Positions 1 to 9,207 of a DNA stretch of 64,000 nucleotides are shown here, in pieces (the stretch's first letter is position 1; every line of letters begins with the position of its first letter). A program made the translations under genes and the position numbers. A model generated the notes under the pieces. It made no database searches. It worked only from the letters and a program-made list of their open reading frames with translations, and was not told the origin of the DNA. This DNA is from Hysterium pulicare CBS 123377 (taxonomy: Eukaryota > Ascomycota > Dothideomycetes > Hysteriales > Hysteriaceae): contig AJFK01000061.1 of the NCBI GenBank assembly GCA_000467715.1, positions 1-64,000 on the forward strand, in the 5' to 3' direction.

Positions 1-1
1 A

Positions 2-469
2 CTCTATCTCGACTACATGACCCACGATAGCGCCTTGCTCGACCGCGGAAGACGCAACCAAGGTCCCAACGAACATCGACCGGCCGATGGAAATGATTGT
101 GCTTGTAACCAATGCAACCCCGAGCCACCAGGTTGGTATTCGGGAATGCGTGTCGAAGATCGACGCCAAGTTGTTGAAAACGAGATAGCGCGACAACAGG
201 CGGCTGGACGCGGAGGGAGCCGTTATCAGCCTGATGGTATGGGAGGCCCTAGAGGCCCACGTGGTGCGCGGAATATAGATCGTAGTATGGGAGGCGGCGT
301 GGGGAGGGAAAGGAATCCTCGACCTGGTGGTGGCCCACGTGGGGCTTATGGAGAGCGAGGTGCTATGCACCATGGTATGGATGGCGATTCCAGTGATGAT
401 GAATTGTATAGCGGCATGAGTTACGGAATGGGCCCTGGAGGTCATGGTGGATACGGTGGCCGGTTCTAG
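2..469 (+). CDS. Cys-motif Gly-rich small protein, copy 1 (5' end outside window)
   Basis: First member of a four-copy tandem array. The frame is open to the left edge; comparison with copies 3 and 4, where the Cys motif starts near residues 48-50, places the true start about 60 bases further left, so the ATG at 17 is probably internal. Visible parts are a CACNQC motif running into PEPPGW, a short helical stretch (VVENEIARQQ), then a Gly/Arg/Met-rich tail with an acidic patch (DSSDDE) and a terminal GGYGGRF. No signal peptide, and the copies that are complete have none either, so an intracellular protein is inferred. I do not recognise a named family. RGG-like spacing could mean nucleic-acid binding, but that is a guess. 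Confidence is for a real gene, supported by the conserved paralogs downstream. Confidence 0.75.
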   Translation, partial: LYLDYMTHDSALLDRGRRNQGPNEHRPADGNDCACNQCNPEPPGWYSGMRVEDRRQVVENEIARQQAAGRGGSRYQPDGMGGPRGPRGARNIDRSMGGGVGRERNPRPGGGPRGAYGERGAMHHGMDGDSSDDELYSGMSYGMGPGGHGGYGGRF

Positions 470-486
470 TTGTGTGTAGTAGATTA

Positions 487-577
487 TCTGTGAAGGTTAG
501 CTTAGTACGCATAATTGCAACCACGTTCACTGGGAGATAAAGTTAACTCACAAGTTACGTGTATGGATATATAAAAG
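487..577 (+). promoter_or_regulatory. Repeated promoter cassette upstream of copy 2
   Basis: Contains TCTGTGAAGGTTAGCTTA at 487, GTTCACTGGGAGAT at 525 and the TATA-like TATATAAAAG at 568-577, about 110 bases before the ATG of copy 2. The same order of elements recurs before copies 3 and 4. The first element lies just after the preceding stop codon, so it may be part of the 3' UTR or polyadenylation signal of the upstream copy rather than a promoter element. Confidence 0.55.
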
Positions 578-687
578 CCTCCTCACTCTATCTTCATACT
601 TCTTCCGCATCTTCCTAACACTAATTATCAGCACTTCTTCTCATAATCAACAGAACACTTCCACGATCCTCACACACACTCCAAAAC

Positions 688-1219
688 ATGTCTCAACACA
701 ATAGCCAGTTTACCTGACAGGACAGAGTCTCTATCAGGCATATAACCTCCATAACATCTTACAGTCAATTCGTCGAACCACGAGTCATGACGTCGATACC
801 CACAATCCAAATCGCCTACCGCAGTGCTATTGTTACCAATGTAATCCTGAACTACCAAGCCAGTATCCCGGAATGCATCCTAATGAAACAGAACAAGCTG
901 TCAGGGACGAGCTAGCTCGACAGCAGGGTGGAGGTGGAGGGGGCCGTTCCCAGGCTGGCACTATGCGAGGTTCGGCGGTAGGTCCCGGTGGCCCACGTGC
1001 CGGAAATTTGGGAATGCGAGGGAATACATGGACAGTCATAGGCTCTCGCCTTGGTGGCGGTCAAGATGGGCCTCCTCCTGGAGCTCGAGGTGCTTCTTTC
1101 GGTAGCTTGCATTGATCTTTGAGAGGATAAGATAGCGATGATAGCGATGACGATGTGTATGGGCGGCGGTTATCGAATGGGTCCTGGGGGATATGGTGGA
1201 TACCGTGGCCGCCTATAGT
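688..1219 (+). pseudogene. Cys-motif Gly-rich protein, copy 2 (decayed)
   Basis: The ATG at 688 sits in the same leader context as copies 3 and 4 but its frame stops after nine codons. Another frame, open from 705, carries the family features: CYCYQCNPE, a variant of PGW (PSQYPGM), VRDELARQQ, a run of glycines and a Gly/Arg-rich tail ending at a stop near 1113. Beyond that stop the acidic patch (DSDDSDDD) and a degraded GYRGR-like end are still recognisable up to about 1219. There is therefore at least one N-terminal frame change and an early stop. A short product from the in-frame ATG at 873 could exist but would lack the Cys motif. Ordinary gene decay after tandem duplication is the simplest reading. 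Confidence 0.7.
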
Positions 1220-1237
1220 TGGTATTGATAATCTATA

Positions 1238-1319
1238 TCTGTGAAGGTTAGCTTATCTGTATACCACATTCACTAGGAGATGTAATAGCCCCTTAGCTTC
1301 TTCAAAAGACGTATTAAAG
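1238..1319 (+). promoter_or_regulatory. Repeated promoter cassette upstream of copy 3
   Basis: TCTGTGAAGGTTAGCTTA at 1238, ATTCACTAGGAGATG at 1268, the shared CCTTAGCTTCTTC at 1291 and a weak TATA-like TATTAAAG at 1312-1319, about 120 bases before the ATG at 1442. Same order as the cassettes at 487 and 2025. Confidence 0.55.
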
Positions 1320-1441
1320 CTTCTTCTTGCTACATCTTCCTTCCTCATTCTATAACATCTTCCTCCTCATACTACACTATCAGCACTATTTTTATAATCA
1401 ACATACCACTTACACGAGTCTTCACACATACAATCCAAAAC

Positions 1442-2008
1442 ATGGTGTCTGATCCATGGACCTACGACCCCGCCCGCGAGGTTACCCAGGGGCAACTCAT
1501 GATTGATTATGTCTCCTACGATGCGACAGAGACACTCCGTCAGCGATATGGCGAAGACCCCAACGTCCACCGGTCTTACCAGTGTCTTTGTTACCGTTGC
1601 CAACCCGAGCCGCCAGGATGGCGTCCAGGAATGTCAGATCAGGAGCTAAGACAAGCGGTAAGGGATCAGCTAGCTCGACATCAGGTGGGGGAAGGTAGAG
1701 GTGGTCAGCGGCCTTCTCAGGCTGACGGTCTGGGAGGTTCAGTTGTGGCTCCTGGAGGTCTGCAAGGTGGGCATCCTGGGATGCGAGCGAATATAGCAGG
1801 TGGCATGGGTAGGGGTATGAACTCTCGCTTTGGTGGTGGCCCTCGGGGGGCCCCTGGAGCGCGGGGTTCTATGTACGGCGGTGGCATGAATCCAGGGTAC
1901 ATGGGAGGATATGATAGCGACGGCGATGATGATTTGTATGGTGGTATGATGGGCGGCGGCTATGGAATGAGTGGTAGCGGATATAGCGGATACCGTGGAC
2001 GATTCTAG
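1442..2008 (+). CDS. Cys-motif Gly-rich small protein, copy 3
   Basis: Intact 188-residue intronless protein. N-terminal ~45 residues are polar and Tyr/Asp-rich, followed by CLCYRCQPEPPGW, a helical segment ELRQAVRDQLARHQ, and a C-terminal half dominated by Gly, Met and Arg, with an acidic patch DSDGDDD and the terminal GYRGRF shared with the other copies. The C-x-C-x2-C spacing could bind a metal, but only three cysteines are present in the motif, so this may need dimerisation. No signal peptide or membrane segment. Start chosen because the leader just before it (ending in CCAAAAC) matches copy 2. Function unknown; family not recognised. Confidence 0.85.
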   Translation: MVSDPWTYDPAREVTQGQLMIDYVSYDATETLRQRYGEDPNVHRSYQCLCYRCQPEPPGWRPGMSDQELRQAVRDQLARHQVGEGRGGQRPSQADGLGGSVVAPGGLQGGHPGMRANIAGGMGRGMNSRFGGGPRGAPGARGSMYGGGMNPGYMGGYDSDGDDDLYGGMMGGGYGMSGSGYSGYRGRF

Positions 2009-2024
2009 GCGGCTATGGTACTTT

Positions 2025-2153
2025 ATCTGTGAAGGTTAGCCTATTGGTATAATGTGGCCATGGTGTAGTAGATTTGTGTACGTATGACTCCAGCCATGTT
2101 CACTGGGAGATGCAGCAGGTCCCTCCTTAGCTTCTTCCAAGGGCATATAAAAG
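2025..2153 (+). promoter_or_regulatory. Repeated promoter cassette upstream of copy 4
   Basis: ATCTGTGAAGGTTAGCCTA at 2025, GTTCACTGGGAGATG at 2098, CCTTAGCTTCTTC at 2125 and CATATAAAAG at 2144-2153, about 125 bases before the ATG at 2278. This is the clearest of the three cassettes. Confidence 0.6.
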
Positions 2154-2277
2154 AGCTCTCTTCTTTGCTTCTTCTTCGACTTGTTCAACATCTTTCTCAC
2201 CATACAATACAGTCCTCTGCGACTCTGGGCACAACCAACAAACCACTCCCACGAATCTTCTCTTATACAAACCAAAT

Positions 2278-2886
2278 ATGCCTCATAATTACCGCTTTAC
2301 CTGGATCGGGAAAAGCGCCTTTGAGGTATATGAGACCTACTGTGATGTCGTGGATTCGCGTGAAGGCTACCCAAGGGACTACAACGTCCACGATCCGTAC
2401 GACGACCCTGAAGAGGTTTGCGAATGTTACCAATGCTTCCCGGCTCCCCCAGGGTGGCGACCCGGAATCACATTTCGGGAATTCAGGATCGAGTTTGCTC
2501 GGCAACAGGCCGGTGGAGGCGGAGGAAGTGCATCCCAAGCTGGCAACACTGGAGGCCGCGGCATTGGAGGTTCACCAGCAGGCTCTGGAGGCCTACAAGG
2601 TGGACATTCTGCGCGAGGTAGTATGCGTGGCAGTATGGCCGGCGGCATGGGCAGCGGCATGACTTCTCGACCAGGTGGTGGTCCACGAGGTCCTGAAATG
2701 CGAGGTGCTATGTATGGCAGTATGGATCCCCGGCTCGGCGGAGGTAGTTCTGCTGGGCGTAGAGGACCTATGAGGGGATATGATAGCGATAGCGACGAAT
2801 ATGAGTTTGGTGGGGGTAGCATGATGGGCGGCGGCTATAGAATGGGCGGTGGGGGATATGGCCGATTTGGTGGATACCGTGGATGA
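2278..2886 (+). CDS. Cys-motif Gly-rich small protein, copy 4
   Basis: Intact 202-residue intronless protein, last member of the array. Order of parts matches copy 3: polar Tyr/Asp-rich N-terminus, CECYQCFPAPPGW, a short helix with FARQQ, then a Gly/Met/Arg-rich tail with an acidic patch (DSDSDEYE) and GYGRFGGYRG at the end. The N-terminal 40 residues differ strongly from copy 3 while the Cys motif and tail are kept, so selection seems to act on these two parts. No recognisable GTGAAGGTTAGC-like element follows the stop, consistent with this being the array's end. Function unknown. Confidence 0.85.
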   Translation: MPHNYRFTWIGKSAFEVYETYCDVVDSREGYPRDYNVHDPYDDPEEVCECYQCFPAPPGWRPGITFREFRIEFARQQAGGGGGSASQAGNTGGRGIGGSPAGSGGLQGGHSARGSMRGSMAGGMGSGMTSRPGGGPRGPEMRGAMYGSMDPRLGGGSSAGRRGPMRGYDSDSDEYEFGGGSMMGGGYRMGGGGYGRFGGYRG

Positions 2887-3567
2887 TTCTAGTGGGTCCT
2901 CACATACCGTTTAGCTGCTGAGATCAGCTAGCCTATGTATTATTACTATAATGCGGTGGGGTTGCAAATCGAAGACGTGAACCTTACGATCTGACTTACC
3001 GATATCTTCTATGCTATGCTTCTGGTATGTGCGGTACGTCTGACAGCCTCGCCAACCATTTAACTGAGCGTATAGATGGACTTTTTTAGGTGTCTAAGAG
3101 CGCGTTACTGTCTTATAAGGACTGGTCGTACTTTGACGGGATCCGAAAAGTGCGTCGGGAAGAGTGCCAGTAATAGACCACGCTGGCCTTGGGCAAGAAA
3201 CAGGAAAAACATCGCATTTTCAACATTTAAATATTGAAACTTTGATGAACAGTGTCAGAAACAAGTAATATCATAGTTCTTTCGATTGGGGACGGCGACG
3301 AAGATTCGAGGTGGGTGCCGAATGCCGACGCTGAAAAAGGACACAGTGACAAAGAAGAGAACATATAGACGTGACAATATGCGTACGTTGATGCATAAAT
3401 GATGGGGAAATGCGGTTAAATGAGAGCAATACATTGAACAGAAAGAGGAATTCTTATTTTAGAAAACAAAGAAAACGCTAGGCTAGTATGGTACAATATG
3501 AGCGCAAGTCTAAATATGGGTACTGCCTCCCAACGCGTGCAAACATGCAAATACATCCATAAGATGG
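2887..3567. other. Non-coding stretch, nothing recognised
   Basis: 681 bases between the Gly-rich array and the broken gene on the minus strand. Only short open frames without family features; no repeats or RNA genes seen. Confidence 0.5.
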
Positions 3568-4562
3568 CTATGACTGAAAGATTGAATGTTTACCATAGAT
3601 GGCTAGGGTCTCTGAACGTATACGCGGAGAAGGGGCGCCTCCATAGAGCTCAAAGCGAGACGGGATTTGTGATTGTCGACCGCCAGCAAGCTCCGAGGGC
3701 TCAACGTACACTTCGTATTGAGGCTTTTTAGCTTCGGTATCACGATAGTGACTCGGATCGGAATAGTATCGAAGGGGACTTGAAGGTTCCGAAGATGATA
3801 TCCTGTTTCGCGATCGGCCCCAGAGGAACGCACCAGCGCCAATAGCTAGAATTAAAGGAAAGCCGAGCCCAAGACCGAGACCGATACCAAGCTTAGAATT
3901 CGCAGTAGATGGGAGTACGCTGTTAACAGTAGTGGCATTTGCGACACTTGTTGGGTTTGGAATCTTAGAAGCACCCGAGGGCGAGGGAGCTTCTGACTGA
4001 GAGACATGACTAGTGGAGGGAACTGTCCTGGAGGGGGCTATGCGGTATTGGTCCTGCTAGTCTGAACTCCTGACGTATTTGACACACTGGAAGAAGCTGG
4101 GTTGGCACTTTTAAGGGTAAAGTACCAACTCAAGAACCCGCCATTTGATTGAGCATTTTCGTCGCCCAACGCATCTACTCCACGGAATGTGAAAGGAATA
4201 CTGAGATCTGTGAAGCCGGTTTGGACTTGTCACGTCAAGGATCGTCCACTGATGTTCCCTGTGTAGTATACACATTAGATAATACGGAAAATGTCATGTT
4301 TTTGTAATGATTGCAACGTACCCTGAACCAAGATCGATCCGCTTGCGGCGTCATCTCCGCGGATGATGAATAGGTTCGTCAACTGAAATCTTGTTTGCCA
4401 TTCAACCTCTATGATGTCTCCGAGATGGAATGTCTCGGGACCATTGGGTTTGATGAACGAGCCATCGCCATAAGGCACTGGTGGAGTAGAGAAGTTTAGG
4501 CCTGCGAAGGTCGATTTAGAGAAGAGCACTAAAATGCCAAGGACAGCTAGGGTCGATATCAT
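3568..4562 (-). pseudogene. Secreted/membrane Ser-Thr-rich protein, apparently frame-broken
   Basis: Reading leftwards from an ATG at 4562: a signal peptide (MISTLAVLGILVLF..), a beta-rich head with HLGDIIEVEWQT and an intron with GTACGT donor (about 4313), TTATCTAAT branch and ACACAG acceptor (about 4260). After the intron the expected pieces lie in three frames: WTILDV in one, then GFTDLSIPFTFRG, a Ser/Thr-rich stretch in a second, and a membrane segment (LGIGLGLGLGFPLILAIGAG) plus cytoplasmic tail in a third. Domain order fits the fungal cell-surface type with head, Ser/Thr stalk, membrane helix and short tail, with a Kre9/KNH-like resemblance at best. At least two frame changes (near 4215-4235 and 4040-4060) lie within short coding stretches and are not explained by introns, so either the gene is dead or the sequence has errors. 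Confidence 0.6.
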
Positions 4563-5145
4563 CTGGAAAAAGTCGAATGCTGTACAAGCGATTTGACATG
4601 AGCTCGAGAAAGTAGTGAAGGGCGCTGGCCATGTCGATGAGCTCCTGAGAGGATTTATCGTGGTACATTTACTTCCCCATCGCTTGCAGCTGTGCCTCAT
4701 GTAGCTGTACCTTAGGAGCATCTTCACGAAGTTAGCATATTCAGGATTTATTTCCTTACTATTGGCCAGGTACGAAGATCCAGGCTTTAAGCGGTGGAGT
4801 AATACCGGTCCCTGCTTGACGTTGGGTTTGGCATGTTGGCCCTGGCTGTCGTGTCGCGCGCTTCCAATGCCGGCATCCAGAGCCTCGGGATGGATCAACA
4901 CGCGATCCCCAATCAGCGTTACACCAAAGGAAATATAACAGATTAATAGCAGGGACGGTGGCTAATTTCCGGTTTGGAAACGGTTTTCCCAGAAATAATT
5001 CGGCGCGAAACAAATAAGAACGCTTGCTGTTCCACACACGCCGTGGTGTTTGCTGTGCCGCAATGTAGGAGTTAGTTGAAAGACCGACCTCCAAGTTGTA
5101 GCCATGATGTGTTGAATGCTTTGGGCAGAGCTTTGATATACCTTC
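4563..5145. other. Divergent intergenic region
   Basis: 583 bases between the minus-strand broken secreted protein and the plus-strand glycosyltransferase, presumably holding both promoters. Open frames here show no family features. Confidence 0.5.
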
Positions 5146-6537
5146 ATGCTTCAAATTCTTCCCTGTTGGAAGATGATCTGGTTACCGTCTCATAAGAGCA
5201 ATAAGAGGTGCATTCATTACCTCATTTTCGCCTCTGTTATTATTTATTGCCTTCTTACTTTCCGCAATGGACTTTGGTTAGGACCTAAGTGGGCCCCTGA
5301 CCTATGCCGCTTTCTTTCCGACATCGAAGACGTCTTTGTTGTCGTTAAAACAGGCGCAACAGAGGTCCAACAGAAGTTGCCAGTGCACCTTGAGACGACA
5401 CTTCGCTGCATACCAGATTTTGCAGTCTTCTCAGACTTCGAAGAGAGTTTGTTCGGCGTCCAGATACACGATGCCCTAAATGATATCAGCGATGAAATCA
5501 AGAGTACCCACAAAGATTTTATCCTGTACAGAGCGCTGAAAGAACATGGCAGATCAGGCCTCCAGCAGTCCGATCTTTTTGATAACGACACGGAAGCAAA
5601 TACCGGCAACCCTACAAGTCGAGCCTGGAATCTGGACAAGTGGAAGTTCCTCCCAATTATCGACAAGGCCTTGAAGATGCGCCCCAAGTCAAAGTGGTAT
5701 TTCATCATGGAGACTGATACAAATGTTGTCTGGCCAAACCTACTCAGGTGGATCTCACAGCTCGATCATACGAAGCCACATTACATTGGCTCACAGATGG
5801 AAATAACGCCGCAAATCTTTGCTTACGGAGGTGCTGGAATTCTTATCTCAAATCCCGCGATGCAGAAATGCTCGACAGAGCGGAAGATCCATCCGAAGGA
5901 ATTAGATGAAATGACCGGTACACACTGGGCCGGAGATTGTATTCTGGGAAGGGCGATGCAAGATGCTGGTGTGCCGTTGTTGTGGTCCTGGCCCCACATG
6001 CTCTCATCCAGCCTCGCGGACAAAGACTTCGGAGCTGTTGTCTGGGAAAAGAAGCAGTGGTGCTATCCAGTTGTTACATACCATCACATGCGTCCAGATG
6101 AGACGTGGAAGTTCTGGCACTTTGAGCAATCTTGGTTCTCAAGAGTAAGTGAAGCAGGGTTCCGAATCGAGTACCGCTGACCATATGAACAGAACCACGG
6201 CCGCGCTCTTCTGCACGAAAATGTTTTCAAGGAATATGTTTTACCCCAGATGTCGGCCTCGCGAAAGAACTGGGACAATCTGGCGGAAGACGAAGCGAAC
6301 AGCGACGAGCTTCCTCGATCATTTGACGAGTGCTCCGCTGTATGTCGAGCTATGTCAGACTGCATACAATTTTCATTTTCCCAGGGAAGATGTCGGACGT
6401 CGGAGGAGTTAAAGTTGGGACGCTCTACAGCAGGAGTGAACGAGGACATGGAGTCAGGTTGGATGATGGATCGGGTTGAATATTTCCTTGAGGAGAGTGG
6501 GCGCTGCACAGGTGTGGCACCCTGGATACTGGAGTGA
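5146..6537 (+). CDS. Glycosyltransferase family 31 (fungal DUF604/fringe-like) type II membrane protein
   Basis: Two exons, 5146-6144 and 6193-6537, giving 447 residues; the 48-bp intron has GTAAGT and AACAG ends and is in phase 0. A membrane anchor lies at about residues 22-40 (YLIFASVIIYCLLTF), as in Golgi type II enzymes. The lumenal part holds VFVVVKTG, WKFLPIIDKAL, and YFIMETDTNVVW with the DxD-type metal site, then YGGAGILISNPAM and HWAGDCILGRAM, all typical of GT31 sugar transferases. The second exon adds a Cys-rich region (C-x3-C-x4-C and further Cys) resembling the PAN/apple-like end seen in many fungal members. It likely adds a hexose to glycans in the Golgi; donor and acceptor cannot be read from the sequence. 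Confidence 0.85.
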
Positions 6538-6813
6538 CGCAGAGCTTTTATTAGTGAATAAATGATAGCCATGAGTGCATACCAGCGTGGTGATCTATCT
6601 GTATCATCTTGATGGATGATTGGAGCTACCTGCCCTGCTGCAAGAGCGAGCAATGGCCGCCTGCTTCACCGCTTCCATTCCTGCCGGATCTATTTTTCTC
6701 AGAAATCAAATTTCGCCCACACAGGCAAACTTAGAATCACCACAGTCTTCTTGCAACAACTGCTATATTCTTACGCAGATCTTTCTAACATCCCTTCGTT
6801 ACCGACCGAAAAG

Positions 6814-8448
6814 ATGTCAGATGTGAAGAACTCCCTGGCTGCACAGACGCCACATCCCAATTCAACTCCATCACCCACAAATCTCAACCCCGCCACCACG
6901 ACCGAACCCTTAGAAGATGACTCTGATGTGGAAGACCTCTTCGACACCACAGACGATGAGCTTACTCCTGACCTAATATCCTCCTCAAATCCCGCCGACT
7001 ACACGAAATCCTACAACCGACAAAAACGCATAAACGATCCTACCATTCCACCATCCGAACGCCCAAAGACAAATCCCCAAAAAACGACCTTGAACACAAA
7101 AACCTCTATCGACGACCAAGTAGCCTCGCTATCAAAGCATGCCGCAAAAATACGGCTGGATGATCGACTTGGGGGAGGCGGAGGAGGCGCAGGCAAAGAT
7201 AAAGACAAAAGCGACAGGGCGACGTCAGAACAGGTGTTGGATCCTCGGACACGGATGATATTGCTACAATTGATCAACCGCAACATCATCTCCGAGATTC
7301 ATGGATGCATTTCTACGGGGAAGGAGGCGAATGTTTATCATGCCCTTTCGATACCAGAGCCGAGCGAGGAGACCCCGGATCCAGCGCCTCTCCATCGCGC
7401 GATCAAGGTTTACAAGACATCGATTCTGGTGTTCAAGGATAGAGACAAGTACGTTACGGGCGAGTTCAGGTTCAGGCAGGGTTATAACAAAAGCAATAAT
7501 CGAGCAATGGTGAAGGTGTGGGCGGAGAAGGAAATGAGGAATTTGAAGAGGATCTATGCTGCTGGGATACCCTGCCCCGAACCACTTTACCTTCGTCTGC
7601 ATGTTCTGGTTATGGGGTTCTTGGGAGATAGGAAAGGCTGGCCGGCACCGCGATTGCGAGATGTCAAGTTTGAAGGGCTCACGGCTAAGGAAGAGGAGGA
7701 TAAATGGAGGAGTCTTTATGTCCAGCTGTTGGGTTATATGCGGATCATGTATCAGGTTTGCAAGCTTGTTCATGCGGATTTGAGCGAGTATAACTTGCTC
7801 TTCCATGAAGGCAAGTTGTGGATGATCGATGTGAGTCAGAGCGTTGAGCACGATCATCCCCGAAGCCTGGAGTTTCTGAGAATGGACGTCAAAAATGTCT
7901 CCGATTTCTTCGGAAACAGAAGCGTGGATACTTTGGCGGAGAGAAAGGTATTCGATTTCGTCACTGAGACAGAAGGGAGTACGGAGACGGCAGGAATGGA
8001 AAAAGTAATTGAGGAGATGTATGCGAAGAGAGCCACGGCCACCGACGAAGAGAAGAGAGCAGAAGAAATCGACGGTGAAGTCTTCCGCAATCAATACATC
8101 CCCCAGACTCTAGAACAAGTCTACGATGTCGAACGAGACGCAGAGATGCTCCAGAAAGGAGACGGAGGACTCGTTTACCAATCCCTCTTAGCCGACAAAG
8201 TCGTCTCCGGCAAACCCGAAGACGAAGAATCAGGAAACAGCGGATCGGGGGAAGACAGCGACGTCGATGAAGAGTCAGGCGAGTATTTCGAAAAGAACAC
8301 CACACCGCGCGGCAAGAGATTCGTTGACAAAGACGCGAAACGGGAGCATAAACACGCTGTTAAAGAAGAGAAGCGCGAGAAGCGGAAAACCAAGATGCCG
8401 AAATATGTTAAGAAGAAACTCGTCAGTCAATCTTCTAATAAGAAGTAG
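6814..8448 (+). CDS. rio1: RIO1-type atypical serine kinase
   Basis: Intronless, 544 residues from the ATG at 6814; the frame is open further left, but a start there would add a non-conserved 66-residue leader, and the acidic MSDVKNS.. start fits the family. RIO1 kinases act in the cytoplasm in final maturation of the 40S ribosomal subunit. Seen directly: the nucleotide loop GCISTGKEANVYHA near residue 163, catalytic HADLSEYNLL (Asp about 322), metal-binding IDVSQSVEHDHP (Asp about 339), and the family's LRMDVKNVSDFF. The N-terminus is acidic (DDSDVEDLFD) with a glycine run near residue 125; the C-terminus is acidic and then strongly Lys/Arg-rich, as in yeast and human RIO1 (484 and 568 residues). 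Faces ATG17 tail to tail. Confidence 0.95.
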   Translation: MSDVKNSLAAQTPHPNSTPSPTNLNPATTTEPLEDDSDVEDLFDTTDDELTPDLISSSNPADYTKSYNRQKRINDPTIPPSERPKTNPQKTTLNTKTSIDDQVASLSKHAAKIRLDDRLGGGGGGAGKDKDKSDRATSEQVLDPRTRMILLQLINRNIISEIHGCISTGKEANVYHALSIPEPSEETPDPAPLHRAIKVYKTSILVFKDRDKYVTGEFRFRQGYNKSNNRAMVKVWAEKEMRNLKRIYAAGIPCPEPLYLRLHVLVMGFLGDRKGWPAPRLRDVKFEGLTAKEEEDKWRSLYVQLLGYMRIMYQVCKLVHADLSEYNLLFHEGKLWMIDVSQSVEHDHPRSLEFLRMDVKNVSDFFGNRSVDTLAERKVFDFVTETEGSTETAGMEKVIEEMYAKRATATDEEKRAEEIDGEVFRNQYIPQTLEQVYDVERDAEMLQKGDGGLVYQSLLADKVVSGKPEDEESGNSGSGEDSDVDEESGEYFEKNTTPRGKRFVDKDAKREHKHAVKEEKREKRKTKMPKYVKKKLVSQSSNKK

Positions 8449-9207
8449 CCGAGTCTTTGAACTTCATTCTTTTCGCCCACTTCTCGCTCTTATCTTTCTA
8501 GCGTTGCACGTTTTCAGCATAGTATCAGCATCAAAAGCATTAGACATCCTTCTCTTGCATTCCTTCCCTCTAGTACTATATCCAATTCGCAATACTACCG
8601 GTGAATGACTTGCCTTCCGACTACATACCAGAGCTCCAAAATCACCCATCATGTGAGTTCACTCCCAGCATCTCCCCCTTTCCCCTGCTCTGATGATGCA
8701 AGAAACAAAATTCCCCCAAAGACAGCCGCCGAGCGTGTTTTCTTGTGTGATAACCATCGAGCGAGCATCTTCATATCGGAATCCCTAATGCCCTCTGGGC
8801 TTGAGGATCAAAGAGAGCCCTGATATCGAGCCTTCCCCGTCCTCTTTCTCTCGTATCCGAATGTCTGAGAACGAATAACAGAAGACTGACTACTGCGCTG
8901 GAGATAGGCTTTGACGTTATTGATGATACGATTTTTTAGATAGAGAAGATAAAATGTTTGAGTTGGGGATGTGTTCCCGAGATAGATATCTAATCAGTAC
9001 TATGCAAAACGAAGTAGACGCTCGGAAAGAAATATGTCCAGATAATCACCGCCCGACCTGTACTCCAGTACCCGTAGTAATGCTTAGGTATCTGGAGCGC
9101 CGGGAGCTTTACAATGCCCTTATGCACCTATATATACGCCGATCCAAAGTCCAGAACAGCCCACCTGACTTGGCTTCAACCAAGTACTCCAAGCCATGAA
9201 ACCGCTG
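8449..9207. other. Convergent intergenic region
   Basis: 759 bases between two convergent stop codons (RIO1 and ATG17). It should hold both 3' UTRs. Short open frames only; nothing else recognised. Confidence 0.5.

Larger units (their letters stand above)
2..2886 (+). repeat. Tandem array of four gene-plus-promoter units
   Basis: Four head-to-tail units with a period of about 750-790 bases (shared 3'-side element at 487, 1238 and 2025). Each unit has a coding body (Cys motif, LARQQ-like stretch, Gly-rich tail), a post-stop element, a promoter element, a TATA-like box, a CT-rich leader and a leader end close to CCAAAAC before the ATG. Units are diverged at DNA level, so the duplications are not recent. 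No terminal inverted repeats or target-site duplications are visible, which fits unequal crossing-over rather than transposition. Confidence 0.8.

Noticed and set aside
3498-3731. Plus-strand small protein at the end of the broken surface gene
   Set aside because: It is antisense to the recognisable membrane helix and tail of the minus-strand gene.
7264-8094. 276-codon minus-strand frame inside RIO1
   Set aside because: Antisense of a clearly conserved kinase; no family features of its own.
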